Assembly: GCA_009785115.1 (NCBI GenBank)
Contig: WQWY01000002.1
Span: 120,446 to 184,445 of the forward strand
Direction of reading: 5' to 3'
Length of the DNA: 64,000 nt
Source of the DNA: Micrococcales bacterium
GTDB taxonomy: Bacteria; Actinomycetota; Actinomycetes; Actinomycetales; Cellulomonadaceae
The translations under genes were made by a program, and so were the position numbers. This document shows positions 8,248-16,465 of the stretch, one piece after another. How positions within the stretch are numbered: position 1 is the stretch's first letter; the number at the start of each line of letters is the position of its first letter. The notes below the pieces were generated by a model, which worked only from the letters and a program-made list of their open reading frames with translations, was not told the DNA's origin and made no database searches.

Positions 8248-9936
8248 CTAGCACAGCGCGGTCTCGAGGACGGAGAGGGGCAGAGAGCCGAGGTTGAGGG
8301 CGCGGGCGTGGAACGAGGGCAGGTCGTGCTCCTCGCCTCGAGCGCGCGCGGCCTCTCGGCAGCGGTCTCTGATCTGCTCCCAGAGCCGCTGGCCGACCTT
8401 GTACGAGGGTGCCTGCCCCGGCCATCCCAGGTAGCGCATCCACTCGAAGCGCAAGAACGGCTCGGGCATGTTCACGTTGCTGGTCAGCAGGTCCCAGCCC
8501 TTCTCCGCGTCCCAGACCCCGCCCCACGGCTCTGGTGCGGGGAGCCCGAGGTGCACGCCCAGGTCGAAGACGACCCGGGTGGCTCGCAGGCGCTGCCCGT
8601 CGAGCATCCCGAACCTGTCGCCCGGGTCGTCGAGGAAGCCCAGGTCGGCCATCAGGCGCTCGGCGTACAGCGCCCAGCCCTCGCCGTAGCCGGAGGTCCA
8701 CGACGCCAGCCGTCGCCAGGAGTTCAGCTCGGAGCGGTTGGCCACCGCGGTGCCGATCTGCAGGTGATGACCGGGCACGCCCTCGTGGTAGACGGTGGTG
8801 CGCTCGCGCCAGGTGGTGAACGTGGTCACCTCCGGTGGCACAGACCACCACATCCGCCCCGGGCGGGACAGGTCGTCTGACGGCCCGGTGTAGTAGATCC
8901 CGCCGTTGGCGGTCGGTGCGATGCGGCACTCCAGGGTGCGCAACGGTGCGGGGATGGTGAACGCGGCGCCGTCGAGGGCCTCGATCGCGGCATCAGAGGT
9001 CTGCTGCATCCACGCCTGGAGGGCTGCTGTGCCGTCCAGGCGCCGGGTCGGGTCGGCGTCGAGGGCCGCGACGGCCTCCGCGATGCTCGCTCCCGGCCCG
9101 GCGATCTGCGCGGCCACGGCCTCCTGCTCGGCGGTGACTCTCGCGAGCTCTGCCAGCCCCCAGGCGTAGGTCTCGTCCAGGTCCAGGGTGGCACCGACGA
9201 AGTAGCGCGACCAGCGCTCGTAACGTTCACGCCCCACCGCGTCGTCGCTGCCGGCCCGTGGTGCCAGCTCGGTCCGCAGGAACCGCGCGAGCTGCCCGTA
9301 CGCCGCCTTCGCCGCCTGGGCCCCGGCAGCCAGGTCGGCACGGAGGGCCCCGGCGGACGAGGCACCGTCCAGCGCGGCGTCGACAGTCTGCCCGGTGACG
9401 AACCCGTCGAAGAAGGAGCCGCTGGCCTGCTCCTCGGCCTGAGCGGCGGCCTCGACGACCTGGCGCCTCGCGGCGACCAGGCCACGGTCGGCGGCTCGGC
9501 TCAACGAGGCGGTGTACCCGGCGACGGCGGCAGGCAGCGCCCGCAGGCGGGCCGCGATGTTCGCCCAGTCCTCGGGGCAGGCTGTCGGGGCGATGTCGAA
9601 GATGTCGCGCAGGTGCTGGACGGGGCTGGCGATGTTGTTGAGGTCGGCCTCGGCCTCACCGGCCTCGTACAGCTCGACCTCCAGGCCCAGGGTGTGCCGC
9701 AGGGCCCCCGTGGTCGCCTCGTCCGTCGCGTCGACCACAGGTGCTCTCATGAGCGCGGCCAGGGTGGCGCGGGCGGCGTCGGCGCGGGCGGCGTGCCCGT
9801 CGGGTGACAGATCGGTCATCTGCCCGTCGTAGCCGGTCAGCCCCATCGAGGTCGCGGCCAGCGGGTCTAGCCGCGCGGAGGTCTTCAGGTGGTCGTCAGC
9901 GATCTGGTCGATCTGAGAATCAAGGCGTCCTTTCAC
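8248..9936 (-). CDS. DUF885 family protein (putative metallopeptidase-like)
   Basis: 562 residues, the usual length for DUF885. The hallmark YHEGVPGHHLQIG segment lies near residue 380 and resembles a zinc-binding HExxH-type site; SGYGEGWALYAERLM follows, as in the family. No signal peptide, so cytoplasmic. The start GTG 9934-9936 (MKGRLDSQIDQIADD) is chosen because a TACAGT -10 box ends 7 bases upstream; the open frame continues far upstream but runs antisense through the transporter gene and is not coding. Biochemical function of the family is poorly known. Confidence 0.88.
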   Translation of the reverse strand: MKGRLDSQIDQIADDHLKTSARLDPLAATSMGLTGYDGQMTDLSPDGHAARADAARATLAALMRAPVVDATDEATTGALRHTLGLEVELYEAGEAEADLNNIASPVQHLRDIFDIAPTACPEDWANIAARLRALPAAVAGYTASLSRAADRGLVAARRQVVEAAAQAEEQASGSFFDGFVTGQTVDAALDGASSAGALRADLAAGAQAAKAAYGQLARFLRTELAPRAGSDDAVGRERYERWSRYFVGATLDLDETYAWGLAELARVTAEQEAVAAQIAGPGASIAEAVAALDADPTRRLDGTAALQAWMQQTSDAAIEALDGAAFTIPAPLRTLECRIAPTANGGIYYTGPSDDLSRPGRMWWSVPPEVTTFTTWRERTTVYHEGVPGHHLQIGTAVANRSELNSWRRLASWTSGYGEGWALYAERLMADLGFLDDPGDRFGMLDGQRLRATRVVFDLGVHLGLPAPEPWGGVWDAEKGWDLLTSNVNMPEPFLRFEWMRYLGWPGQAPSYKVGQRLWEQIRDRCREAARARGEEHDLPSFHARALNLGSLPLSVLETALC

Positions 9937-9943
9937 ACGACTG

Positions 9944-9949
9944 ACTGTA
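9944..9949 (-). promoter_or_regulatory. -10 box TACAGT of DUF885 gene, leaderless
   Basis: TACAGT on the minus strand ends 7 bases before GTG 9936; no ribosome binding site. Confidence 0.5.
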
Positions 9950-10143
9950 ACGAGTCCGAAGAGCTCTCCACGTGCGGTTTCTCGTTCTTCTCGCTTTTTC
10001 CACAAGTCAGACACGATCGAGTGGTGGCTGTCGTGAAGGCTGCCGACGGCAAGGCGGTCCATGTCGTGGCGTGCCGTTCTCCCGTGGGCAGGGCGTACCG
10101 TGCTGGTCTGAGCCTGGTCGGACCGACAGCGGGAGGGGTGCGG

Positions 10144-11106
10144 GTGAGAGCGCGGCTCGAACCGCTCGTGGTGCTGATCGTCGCCGCGCTGGTGCTCGGG
10201 CTCGTCCTCCCGGCTCACGGCACCGTCGCCGTGCTGCTCGACCGTCTCGTCGTCGTCGCCGTGATGGTGCTGTTCTTCCTCTACGGGGCTCGTCTGACCA
10301 CGTCCCAGGTGCTCGACGGGGTGCGTGCCTGGAAGCTCCAGGGGTCGATGCTCGCCGCGACCTACCTGGTGTTCCCCGCGCTGGGCCTGGCGGCACAGCT
10401 GCTCCCTGACGCCGTGCTGGCCCCGTCGTTGCGGACCGGTCTGCTCTACCTGACCCTGCTGCCCTCGACCGTGCAGTCGTCGGTGGTGCTCACCTCGATC
10501 GCCAGAGGGAACGTGGCAGGAGCGGTGACCGGGGCCACCGTGTCCAACGTGCTCGGCATCGTCGTGACGCCCCTGCTGGTCGTCGTGCTGCTCGGAGGTC
10601 AGGGTGTGGTGGGGTCCGGCGGGGTGCTGAGGACGCTGGGCATGCTGCTCGTCCCGTTCCTGCTCGGCCAGGTGGCCGGGCGCTGGATCGGCCCCTGGCT
10701 GCGTGCCCACCGCCGCGTGACGAAGGTCTCCGACCAGTCGACGATCGTCCTGGTCGCCTACGTCGCGGTGAGCGCGGCCACGGTGTCGGGCACCTGGGAC
10801 GAGGTGACGGTCGTGAGCCTCCTCGGCCTGCTGGTCGTGTCTGCCGCGCTGCTGGCGATCATGCTGGGGCTGACCTGGGTGGCCGGAGGCTGGTGGGGCA
10901 TGGACCGCGCCGACCGCGTCGCGCTGCTCATGTGCGGCTCGAAGAAGAGCCTGGCCACAGGCCTGCCCATGGCCGCGATCCTGCTCCCGGCGACGATGGC
11001 GGCGACCGTCGCCCTCCCCGTCGTGATCTTCCACCAGATGCAGATCATCGTCTGCGCCGCCCTGGCCCGACGCCTCGCCCGCGGTACCACCGAACCCGCG
11101 GCTTGA
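10144..11106 (+). CDS. SLC10A7/YfeH-type bile acid:sodium symporter family transporter
   Basis: 320 residues, nearly all hydrophobic, with about nine to ten membrane segments. Family features: an N-terminal LFFLYGARLT segment, LPSTVQSSVVLTSIARGN in the first repeat and the C-terminal CGSKKSLATGLPMAA before IFHQMQIIV, typical of the SLC10A7 branch (putative Na+-dependent organic anion transporter; substrate unknown). GTG 10144 has GGGAGG 7 bases upstream; GTG 10138 is two codons earlier and too close. Divergent from the DUF885 gene. Confidence 0.88.
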   Translation: MRARLEPLVVLIVAALVLGLVLPAHGTVAVLLDRLVVVAVMVLFFLYGARLTTSQVLDGVRAWKLQGSMLAATYLVFPALGLAAQLLPDAVLAPSLRTGLLYLTLLPSTVQSSVVLTSIARGNVAGAVTGATVSNVLGIVVTPLLVVVLLGGQGVVGSGGVLRTLGMLLVPFLLGQVAGRWIGPWLRAHRRVTKVSDQSTIVLVAYVAVSAATVSGTWDEVTVVSLLGLLVVSAALLAIMLGLTWVAGGWWGMDRADRVALLMCGSKKSLATGLPMAAILLPATMAATVALPVVIFHQMQIIVCAALARRLARGTTEPAA

Positions 11107-11168
11107 AAGACGCTGGCATCTCGACGCTAGATCCTCGAGGGTCTCCATGTCCAGACCATCCAGGCTGG

Positions 11169-11627
11169 CTACGCCTCCTCGAAGATCCAGGCGTATCCCG
11201 ACCCGGCGACGCGGACCATCCCATCGGGTCGGAAGAGAGCCCAGTGATCCTCCTCCCGGGTATAGCAGAAAGTGCGTAGCCGGATCTCGTCTGCGAAGAA
11301 AAATATCGCCGACAACGAGGGAGTCTCGACGGCAGAGTCGAGCAGCACCTTTCCTTCGAGCGTAGCGACACCATTCTCCATCTCTTCGCGCGAGTCTTCG
11401 CTGCCTGCGAGCACGGCATGAGGTGTCTCGATCCGCCAGGCTGCGTAATAGGTGCTCAGGCGCCACTGACCGCGTCGAGCTTTGTCCGGGAGGGGCAGGC
11501 CGAAGTTCAGCGCGATGCTCGTGCCCACGCGGAGCCTCGATCCCCAGGCCGGCAGTCCGAAGGCTCCTGTCAGGTCTGCGCGGAGATCTGCGGTCGGGTC
11601 TGCGGCTGGACTAGGAAAATTGTTCAT
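11169..11627 (-). CDS. Small cytosolic protein of unknown function, possible immunity protein
   Basis: 152 residues, no signal or membrane segment. Aromatic residues are frequent (WGSRLRVG, QWRLSTYYAAWRIE, EEDHWALFRPDG, GYAWIFEEA), giving the look of a compact beta-rich domain like many small actinobacterial hypothetical or immunity proteins. ATG 11625-11627 has AGGAG 8-9 bases upstream, and the gene begins 21 bases after the stop of the PrsW-fusion gene, so they form one operon. I do not recognise the family. The immunity role is inferred from the position behind a membrane protein with a toxin-like C-terminus. Confidence 0.7.
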   Translation of the reverse strand: MNNFPSPAADPTADLRADLTGAFGLPAWGSRLRVGTSIALNFGLPLPDKARRGQWRLSTYYAAWRIETPHAVLAGSEDSREEMENGVATLEGKVLLDSAVETPSLSAIFFFADEIRLRTFCYTREEDHWALFRPDGMVRVAGSGYAWIFEEA

Positions 11628-11648
11628 CGATATCTCCTGGTGACATTC

Positions 11649-13802
11649 CTACAGCGGGTCCGTGGGAGGGCGGAAGTTCTCGTAGAGCTCGTCCACGATC
11701 TGTTGGTAGTCCATGTTCTCACGGCTGATGATGTCGTGAACCTGTTCTATCTCGTCCTGGCGCAGCTCTCGTCCAAGCCTGTGCTCAACCGCTGCCCTCG
11801 CATCCTTGGCCTGGGCATTCTGTGCAACGTTGCTGCCTGGCATACCTCCATCACCCTGACCGCGGGGCCTCTGGGTTCCGGTGGCCCCTTGGTCTGCGAG
11901 GTCGTCAGCCCAATCCTCCCAGTCCCCGCGCCTCGGCCGACCAGACTGGGGCCACCTCGCGGCCCCTTCGTCGTTCATACGGGCTCGGGCAGCGGCACGG
12001 GCGGCGGCTGGATCTCTGGCGAACTCTCGGGTGGCGATGCTTGCGCCTCGACCGACTGTGGCTCCGGCGAAGTTCCACGGGCCGAAGGTGAGCGCGACGC
12101 CGAGAGTGTCGGCGGCTACCTGGGCTGGTGTGGCGTCGGTGATGTAGTCGCGGGTGGCCTGGGTGGGGTTGCGGATGAAGGTGGCGATGCCGGCGGACTT
12201 GTCCAGGCCCCAGGTCGCGACCCCGGCGATCCCGAAGGCCAGGCCTAGGGACATGCCTGGCAGGGCGCCGACGAGGAGCCCGGCGCCGACTCCGATGAGG
12301 ATCTGCTGACCTGGCGACAGAGAACCCCACCACTGGGAGAGGTCGTCCAGCAGCCCGGACAGCCATGACCAGTCGCCTTGCATGTTCGAGCCGGTGTGCG
12401 AGGCGAACCAGGGGGCGATCACCAGCGCGGCGATGAAGAGCCCGGCCAGCAGCCCGGCGCCGATCAGGCGGGTCCGCCACGGGTGGATCGCCCCGGCGTG
12501 GTGCTCCATGCCCAGCTCGCGAGCCGTGCGTTGGCCCGAGGGTGCTGCGGCGGCCCTCCGCACGGCGGCGAGGCGGGGTTCACCGGGTTCGCGGGTGTGC
12601 GCGAGGACCGTCTGGCGCAGGTCTCGCCCGGTGATCCACATCGCCGCGAGCAGCCCGAGGAGCGACGCGGCGACCGCGCGTGTGAGCCAGCGTGACCGTC
12701 GCTGCCACGCCGACAGCCCGGTTCGTATTCGCTCGACCCATCCCGGGGGTGGGCCGGGGACCAGGTTGGTAGCACGAATCGCCAGCCGGGAGCCGTCCAC
12801 GGCCAGGCACACCACGACCAGCAGCACGAACATCGCAGGCCGGTACTGGGCCTGCCCGAACCACTCCCAAGGGACCCGCAACCACCAGGGCACCGCAGAG
12901 CCGGGCTCCAGCCAGGCGTCCCCGGTGCCCAGCCGCGCGTTGCACGCCAGGTGGTCCGACATCATCGTGACCAGCACCACCATCGGCACGAGCAGCGCCC
13001 CGCCCCGCACCGCCACCTGGGTGGGCGCCGACCGGTCCCGCACCGAGCGCCACGCCACGACCGCGAGCCCCGCGGTCCCTGCCACCAGCGCGGTGAGGAT
13101 CGCGTGCCCGCCGAACACCACAGGAGGCTCGGTCGATGTGATGGTGATGTCTGAAGGGATCGGCCACAACCCGTAGTGGACCCACCCCGAGGGCAAGGGG
13201 TCGCCAGGGGTGTACCAGAACCTCTGCGTGAACACGATGCGACGGAGCGTCTCTTCGACGCCTTGGAACGCCGCACCCGAGACCAGGCCGAGCAGCGCGA
13301 AGTCCACCGTCGAGAAGCGAGACACCCGGCGGGGTGCGAGCAGGGCCAACGCCACCAGCGGTGCCAGCTTCAGCGCTTCTTCACCGATCCCCGCGATGAA
13401 CGTCGAGGCACCCGCCGCGCGGACAGCGCCCAGTGACGCCGATGCGCTGAGCAGCATCGCCCCGGTGACCATCGACCAGAGGCTGCAGACCGTGAAGAAC
13501 TTCATGACGCCTGACCACGTCAGGGTCTTGGTGCGGGCCAGGAAGAACCATGCCACCACGACCCAGGTAGCCCCCAACCACGCCTGGACCGCGAGGCGGA
13601 GGTCAGGCTGCAGGGCGAGCATCACCAGCAGGTACACCGGGGTCAGCCAGGCCAGCACCGTGCGGGCCAGGCGCAGCCGCCGAGCCAGCGTGGGGCGCTC
13701 GGCCAGCCAGCGAGCCCGACGCTCTGCCCATACCTGCCACCACTCGCGGGGCGGTGCCACGGGCGCGGCCTGACCGTCGAGCATGCCTCCTGTCGCCGCC
13801 AT
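11649..13802 (-). CDS. PrsW-type intramembrane protease fused to extra C-terminal region
   Basis: 717 residues. The N-terminal half is a PrsW (glutamic-type CPBP-related) membrane protease: GIGEEALKLAP with Glu 141-142, GVEETLRR (about 181-188), GGHAILT with His 233 and DHLACN with His 284/Asn 288 are the putative catalytic residues, set in about eight membrane segments. Ordinary PrsW ends after this. Here about 370 more residues follow: two further hydrophobic blocks (about 430-455 and 495-530), a Gly/Ala region, and a hydrophilic tail ending in a helix-rich segment with RELRQDEIEQVHDIIS. ATG 13800-13802 has GGAGG at ideal distance; the longer frame is rejected. Function of the tail is unknown. 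Confidence 0.85.
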   Translation of the reverse strand: MAATGGMLDGQAAPVAPPREWWQVWAERRARWLAERPTLARRLRLARTVLAWLTPVYLLVMLALQPDLRLAVQAWLGATWVVVAWFFLARTKTLTWSGVMKFFTVCSLWSMVTGAMLLSASASLGAVRAAGASTFIAGIGEEALKLAPLVALALLAPRRVSRFSTVDFALLGLVSGAAFQGVEETLRRIVFTQRFWYTPGDPLPSGWVHYGLWPIPSDITITSTEPPVVFGGHAILTALVAGTAGLAVVAWRSVRDRSAPTQVAVRGGALLVPMVVLVTMMSDHLACNARLGTGDAWLEPGSAVPWWLRVPWEWFGQAQYRPAMFVLLVVVCLAVDGSRLAIRATNLVPGPPPGWVERIRTGLSAWQRRSRWLTRAVAASLLGLLAAMWITGRDLRQTVLAHTREPGEPRLAAVRRAAAAPSGQRTARELGMEHHAGAIHPWRTRLIGAGLLAGLFIAALVIAPWFASHTGSNMQGDWSWLSGLLDDLSQWWGSLSPGQQILIGVGAGLLVGALPGMSLGLAFGIAGVATWGLDKSAGIATFIRNPTQATRDYITDATPAQVAADTLGVALTFGPWNFAGATVGRGASIATREFARDPAAARAAARARMNDEGAARWPQSGRPRRGDWEDWADDLADQGATGTQRPRGQGDGGMPGSNVAQNAQAKDARAAVEHRLGRELRQDEIEQVHDIISRENMDYQQIVDELYENFRPPTDPL

Positions 13803-14027
13803 CCGGTTCCTCCGATGCTGGTGCATACCGGGACGAATGACAACGTATCACCCGGTGATGTCACCCCGCGGGGAATGGAGAGCCGAGTTATCGTGAGATC
13901 GCGGCCCGGTTCGGGCATCTCGCGCGACGAGAGATGCCTCGTCAGCGTCATGTCGGTGACAGACGGGGCCCGAGATGTCGGACGCGGGGCCGAGGTGGTC
14001 GGCGAGGACCGGCTGGCTCGACCCCCG

Positions 14028-14243
14028 TCAGGGGTGGAGGCTCCAGCGCCAGACCCCGGTGCCGTGGTGCATCCCGGTCGCACCGCGGAGCCCGCGTGCC
14101 CGGTCGCCCCAGCCCGCCGGGCGGGTCAGGTCGTCGTCGCTGGCGACAGCGCTCGCCATGAGGCCGGCGACGAGCGCGGCGACCTCAGCCTCGTCGGGGT
14201 CGCCGTGGACGATGCGCACGGCCGGGGTCGGGTGCTCGGTCAC
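14028..14243 (-). CDS. accE: Acyl-CoA carboxylase epsilon subunit
   Basis: 71 residues, too small for most gene callers. It shows the epsilon pattern: [21 protein letters not shown] near the N-terminus, then a Trp-containing C-terminus ([11 protein letters not shown]). The epsilon chain bridges alpha and beta subunits of actinobacterial acetyl/propionyl-CoA carboxylases. GTG 14241-14243 overlaps the beta-subunit TGA as GTGA, so it is translationally coupled. Confidence 0.85.
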   Translation of the reverse strand: MTEHPTPAVRIVHGDPDEAEVAALVAGLMASAVASDDDLTRPAGWGDRARGLRGATGMHHGTGVWRWSLHP

Positions 14244-15820
14244 AGCGGGATGTTCCCGTGCTTCTTCGGCGGCAGGCTCGCGCGCTTGGAGCGCAGCAGC
14301 CGCAGCGCCTTGATGATCTCCGCGCGGGTGGCCGACGGGCGGATCACCGCGTCGACATAGCCTCGCTCGGCGGCGTCCCACGGGTTGACGATCGTCTCGT
14401 CGTACTCGGCGATCAGCCGGGCACGCTCCGCCTCGACGTCCCCGCCGTCCTTCTCGACGGCTGCCAGCGTGCCACGGTGCAGGATGTTCGCCGCGCCGGC
14501 CGCCCCCATCACCGCGATCTGCGCGGTCGGCCAGGCCAGGTTCACGTCGGCCCCCAGCTGCTTGGAGCCCATGACGATGTAGGCCCCCCCGTACGCCTTG
14601 CGGGTGATGACGGTGATGAGCGGCACCGTCGCCTCGGCGTAGGCGTAGATCAGCTTGGCCCCGCGCCGGATGATCCCGTTCCACTCCTGGTCGGTGCCCG
14701 GCAGGAACCCGGGCACGTCCACGAAGGTCAGCACCGGGATGTTGAACGCGTCGCAGGTACGCACGAACCGCGCGGCCTTCTCGGCGGCGTTGATGTCCAG
14801 CGTGCCGGCCATGGTCTGCGGCTGGTTGGCCACCACCCCGACGACGTGCCCCTCGACGTGCCCGAAGCCGATCACGACGTTCGCCGCGTACAGCGGCTGG
14901 ACCTCGAACAGGTGGCCCTCGTCGAGCACGTGCTCGACGACCGTGCGCATGTCGTAGGGGTGGGAGTCGGAGTCGGGCACCAGGGTGTCCAGCTCTAGGT
15001 CGGCGTCGGTGAGCTCCAGATCAGCCTGTTCGGAGAACGTCGGAGGGTCCGAGAGGTTGTTCGACGGCAGGTAGCCCAGCAGCGTTCGCACGTAGTCGAA
15101 CGCGTCGTCCTCGTCGTGCGCCATGTAGTGCGCCACCCCGGAGCGGGCGTTGTGGGCCAGCGCCCCGCCGAGCTCCTCGAAGCCGACGTCCTCGCCGGTG
15201 ACCGCGCGGATCACGTCCGGGCCGGTGATGAACATGTGCGAGGTGCCGTCGGCCATGACGATGAAGTCGGTGAGGGCAGGGGAGTACACCGCGCCGCCGG
15301 CGCTCGGCCCGAGGATCAGGCTGATCTGCGGGATCACCCCGGAGGCGGCGACGTTGCGGCGGAAGATCTCGGCGAACTGGGTGAGAGCGGCGACCCCCTC
15401 CTGGATGCGGGCGCCCCCGCCGTCGCTGATCCCGATCAGCGGGGCGCCGGTGCGCAGAGCCAGGTCCATCACCTTGGTGATCTTCTGCCCGTGCGCCTCG
15501 CCCAGGCTGCCGCCGAACACCGTGAAGTCCTGGGCGTAGACGCACACCGGGCGACCGTCCACGGTGCCGTGCCCGGTGACCACCCCGTCGCCAGAGATGC
15601 GCCGGGAGCCCAGCCCGAAGTTCTGCGAGCGGTGGCGCACCAGGGCGTCCATCTCGACGAACGACCCTGGGTCGAGCAGCGCCTCGATGCGCTCGCGGGC
15701 CGTCTTCTTGCTGCGGGCGTGCTGCTTGGCCTGGGCGGTCTCCTCGGCGGCCGCCTGGGCCTGAGTCTTGGCTTCCAGCTCGGCGAGGCGCGAGGCGGTC
15801 GAACGGTCGGGTGTGCTCAC
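14240..15820 (-). CDS. accD: Acyl-CoA carboxylase beta subunit (carboxyltransferase)
   Basis: 526 residues. Transfers carboxyl from biotin to acetyl- or propionyl-CoA. Both crotonase-like halves are present: the N-terminal [14 protein letters not shown] oxyanion region and the C-terminal [32 protein letters not shown] region, then [15 protein letters not shown] and a basic C-terminus ([10 protein letters not shown]) typical of the family. It is the PccB/AccB-type chain partnering the alpha chain at 4933-6699. GTG 15818-15820 follows a TAGCCT box by 7 bases and lacks a ribosome binding site, so it is probably leaderless. Confidence 0.95.
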   Translation of the reverse strand: MSTPDRSTASRLAELEAKTQAQAAAEETAQAKQHARSKKTARERIEALLDPGSFVEMDALVRHRSQNFGLGSRRISGDGVVTGHGTVDGRPVCVYAQDFTVFGGSLGEAHGQKITKVMDLALRTGAPLIGISDGGGARIQEGVAALTQFAEIFRRNVAASGVIPQISLILGPSAGGAVYSPALTDFIVMADGTSHMFITGPDVIRAVTGEDVGFEELGGALAHNARSGVAHYMAHDEDDAFDYVRTLLGYLPSNNLSDPPTFSEQADLELTDADLELDTLVPDSDSHPYDMRTVVEHVLDEGHLFEVQPLYAANVVIGFGHVEGHVVGVVANQPQTMAGTLDINAAEKAARFVRTCDAFNIPVLTFVDVPGFLPGTDQEWNGIIRRGAKLIYAYAEATVPLITVITRKAYGGAYIVMGSKQLGADVNLAWPTAQIAVMGAAGAANILHRGTLAAVEKDGGDVEAERARLIAEYDETIVNPWDAAERGYVDAVIRPSATRAEIIKALRLLRSKRASLPPKKHGNIPL

Positions 15821-15827
15821 CCCCCGA

Positions 15828-15833
15828 AGGCTA
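15828..15833 (-). promoter_or_regulatory. -10 box TAGCCT of accD, leaderless
   Basis: TAGCCT ends 7 bases before GTG 15820 (minus strand). Only a G-run, not a spaced Shine-Dalgarno, precedes the start. Confidence 0.5.
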
Positions 15834-15881
15834 GGCGCCCCAGCCTGGCACGGGAGCACCGAGAGGTCACTACGTCGACGC

Positions 15882-15980
15882 CCCGACGTGGTGGGTTCCC
15901 CACAATCCGCACCGCGCGGGCTCCCCGCGACGCCGCCTCACGGTTCCTCGCGATCTCGACGCGCGGGTTCCCCACGACGA
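15882..15980. repeat. Four imperfect ~24-bp repeats with small hairpins
   Basis: Four degenerate units lie between the accD promoter and the YbaB-like gene. Cores are GTGGGTTCCCCAC (15891-15903), CGCGGGCTCCCCGCG (15915-15929), CACGGTTCCTCGCG (from about 15939) and CGCGGGTTCCCCACG (from 15962). Three of the four can form a short stem with a TTC/CTC loop. They may terminate the YbaB-like transcript or act as binding sites; nothing decides. Confidence 0.45.
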
Positions 15981-15990
15981 CGGTGACCGA

Positions 15991-16368
15991 TCATCGAGGG
16001 CTGGTGTAGGGCCCGTACCGTTCCGTCACGCGAGCCTCGAGCAGGTCTGTGTAGCCAGAGTCGCCCAGGTCGGCCCGGGTGGCGGCCACGGCGGCGTGAG
16101 CGGCCTCGCGCTGGGCCTGGTCGATGGTGCGTACCAGCAGCCGCGCCAGCCTTCTGGGGTCGAGGTGCTCGGCGGCGTCGCCGAACCGGATGTCGGTGAC
16201 CGCGCCGTCAGCGGTCGCGGTCACCGCGACCTCACCGCCCGTGGAACGGACGACGGCCGGGGTGGTGCGGGCGCGCATGATCGTCTCTCGCATCGCGGCC
16301 GAGCGCACCCGTGCCTGCCGCACCTGCTCGCGCACCAGTGCTCGGGACTGGGTCAGGTCGTCGGTCAT
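15991..16368 (-). CDS. YbaB/EbfC-like small protein
   Basis: 125 residues. A long basic N-terminal helix (VREQVRQARVRSAAMRETIMRAR) is followed by GGEVAVTATADGAVTDIRFGD, the central beta hairpin of the YbaB/EbfC fold, and a C-terminal helix. YbaB proteins bind DNA, but divergent members regularly accompany WXG100-type genes in Actinobacteria, as here (hydrolase and EspC-like genes upstream on the same strand, 97-base gap). ATG has GAGGAAC upstream. A chaperone or partner role for the secreted hydrolase is possible. Confidence 0.72.
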   Translation of the reverse strand: MTDDLTQSRALVREQVRQARVRSAAMRETIMRARTTPAVVRSTGGEVAVTATADGAVTDIRFGDAAEHLDPRRLARLLVRTIDQAQREAAHAAVAATRADLGDSGYTDLLEARVTERYGPYTSPR

Positions 16369-16465
16369 CGGTGTTCCTCGTCTCTCTTCTGGTCAGCACC
16401 TGGCACCGGCTGGGCCGTGGCGCTCTGGTCGTGGGTCAGGTGTGATCGGTCTCGGCCGGTCGTGG

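Noticed and set aside
9937..11466. Upstream extension of the DUF885 frame to 1072 residues
   Set aside because: Runs antisense through the SLC10-type transporter, has His/Gln/Arg-rich shadow composition and exceeds the family length.
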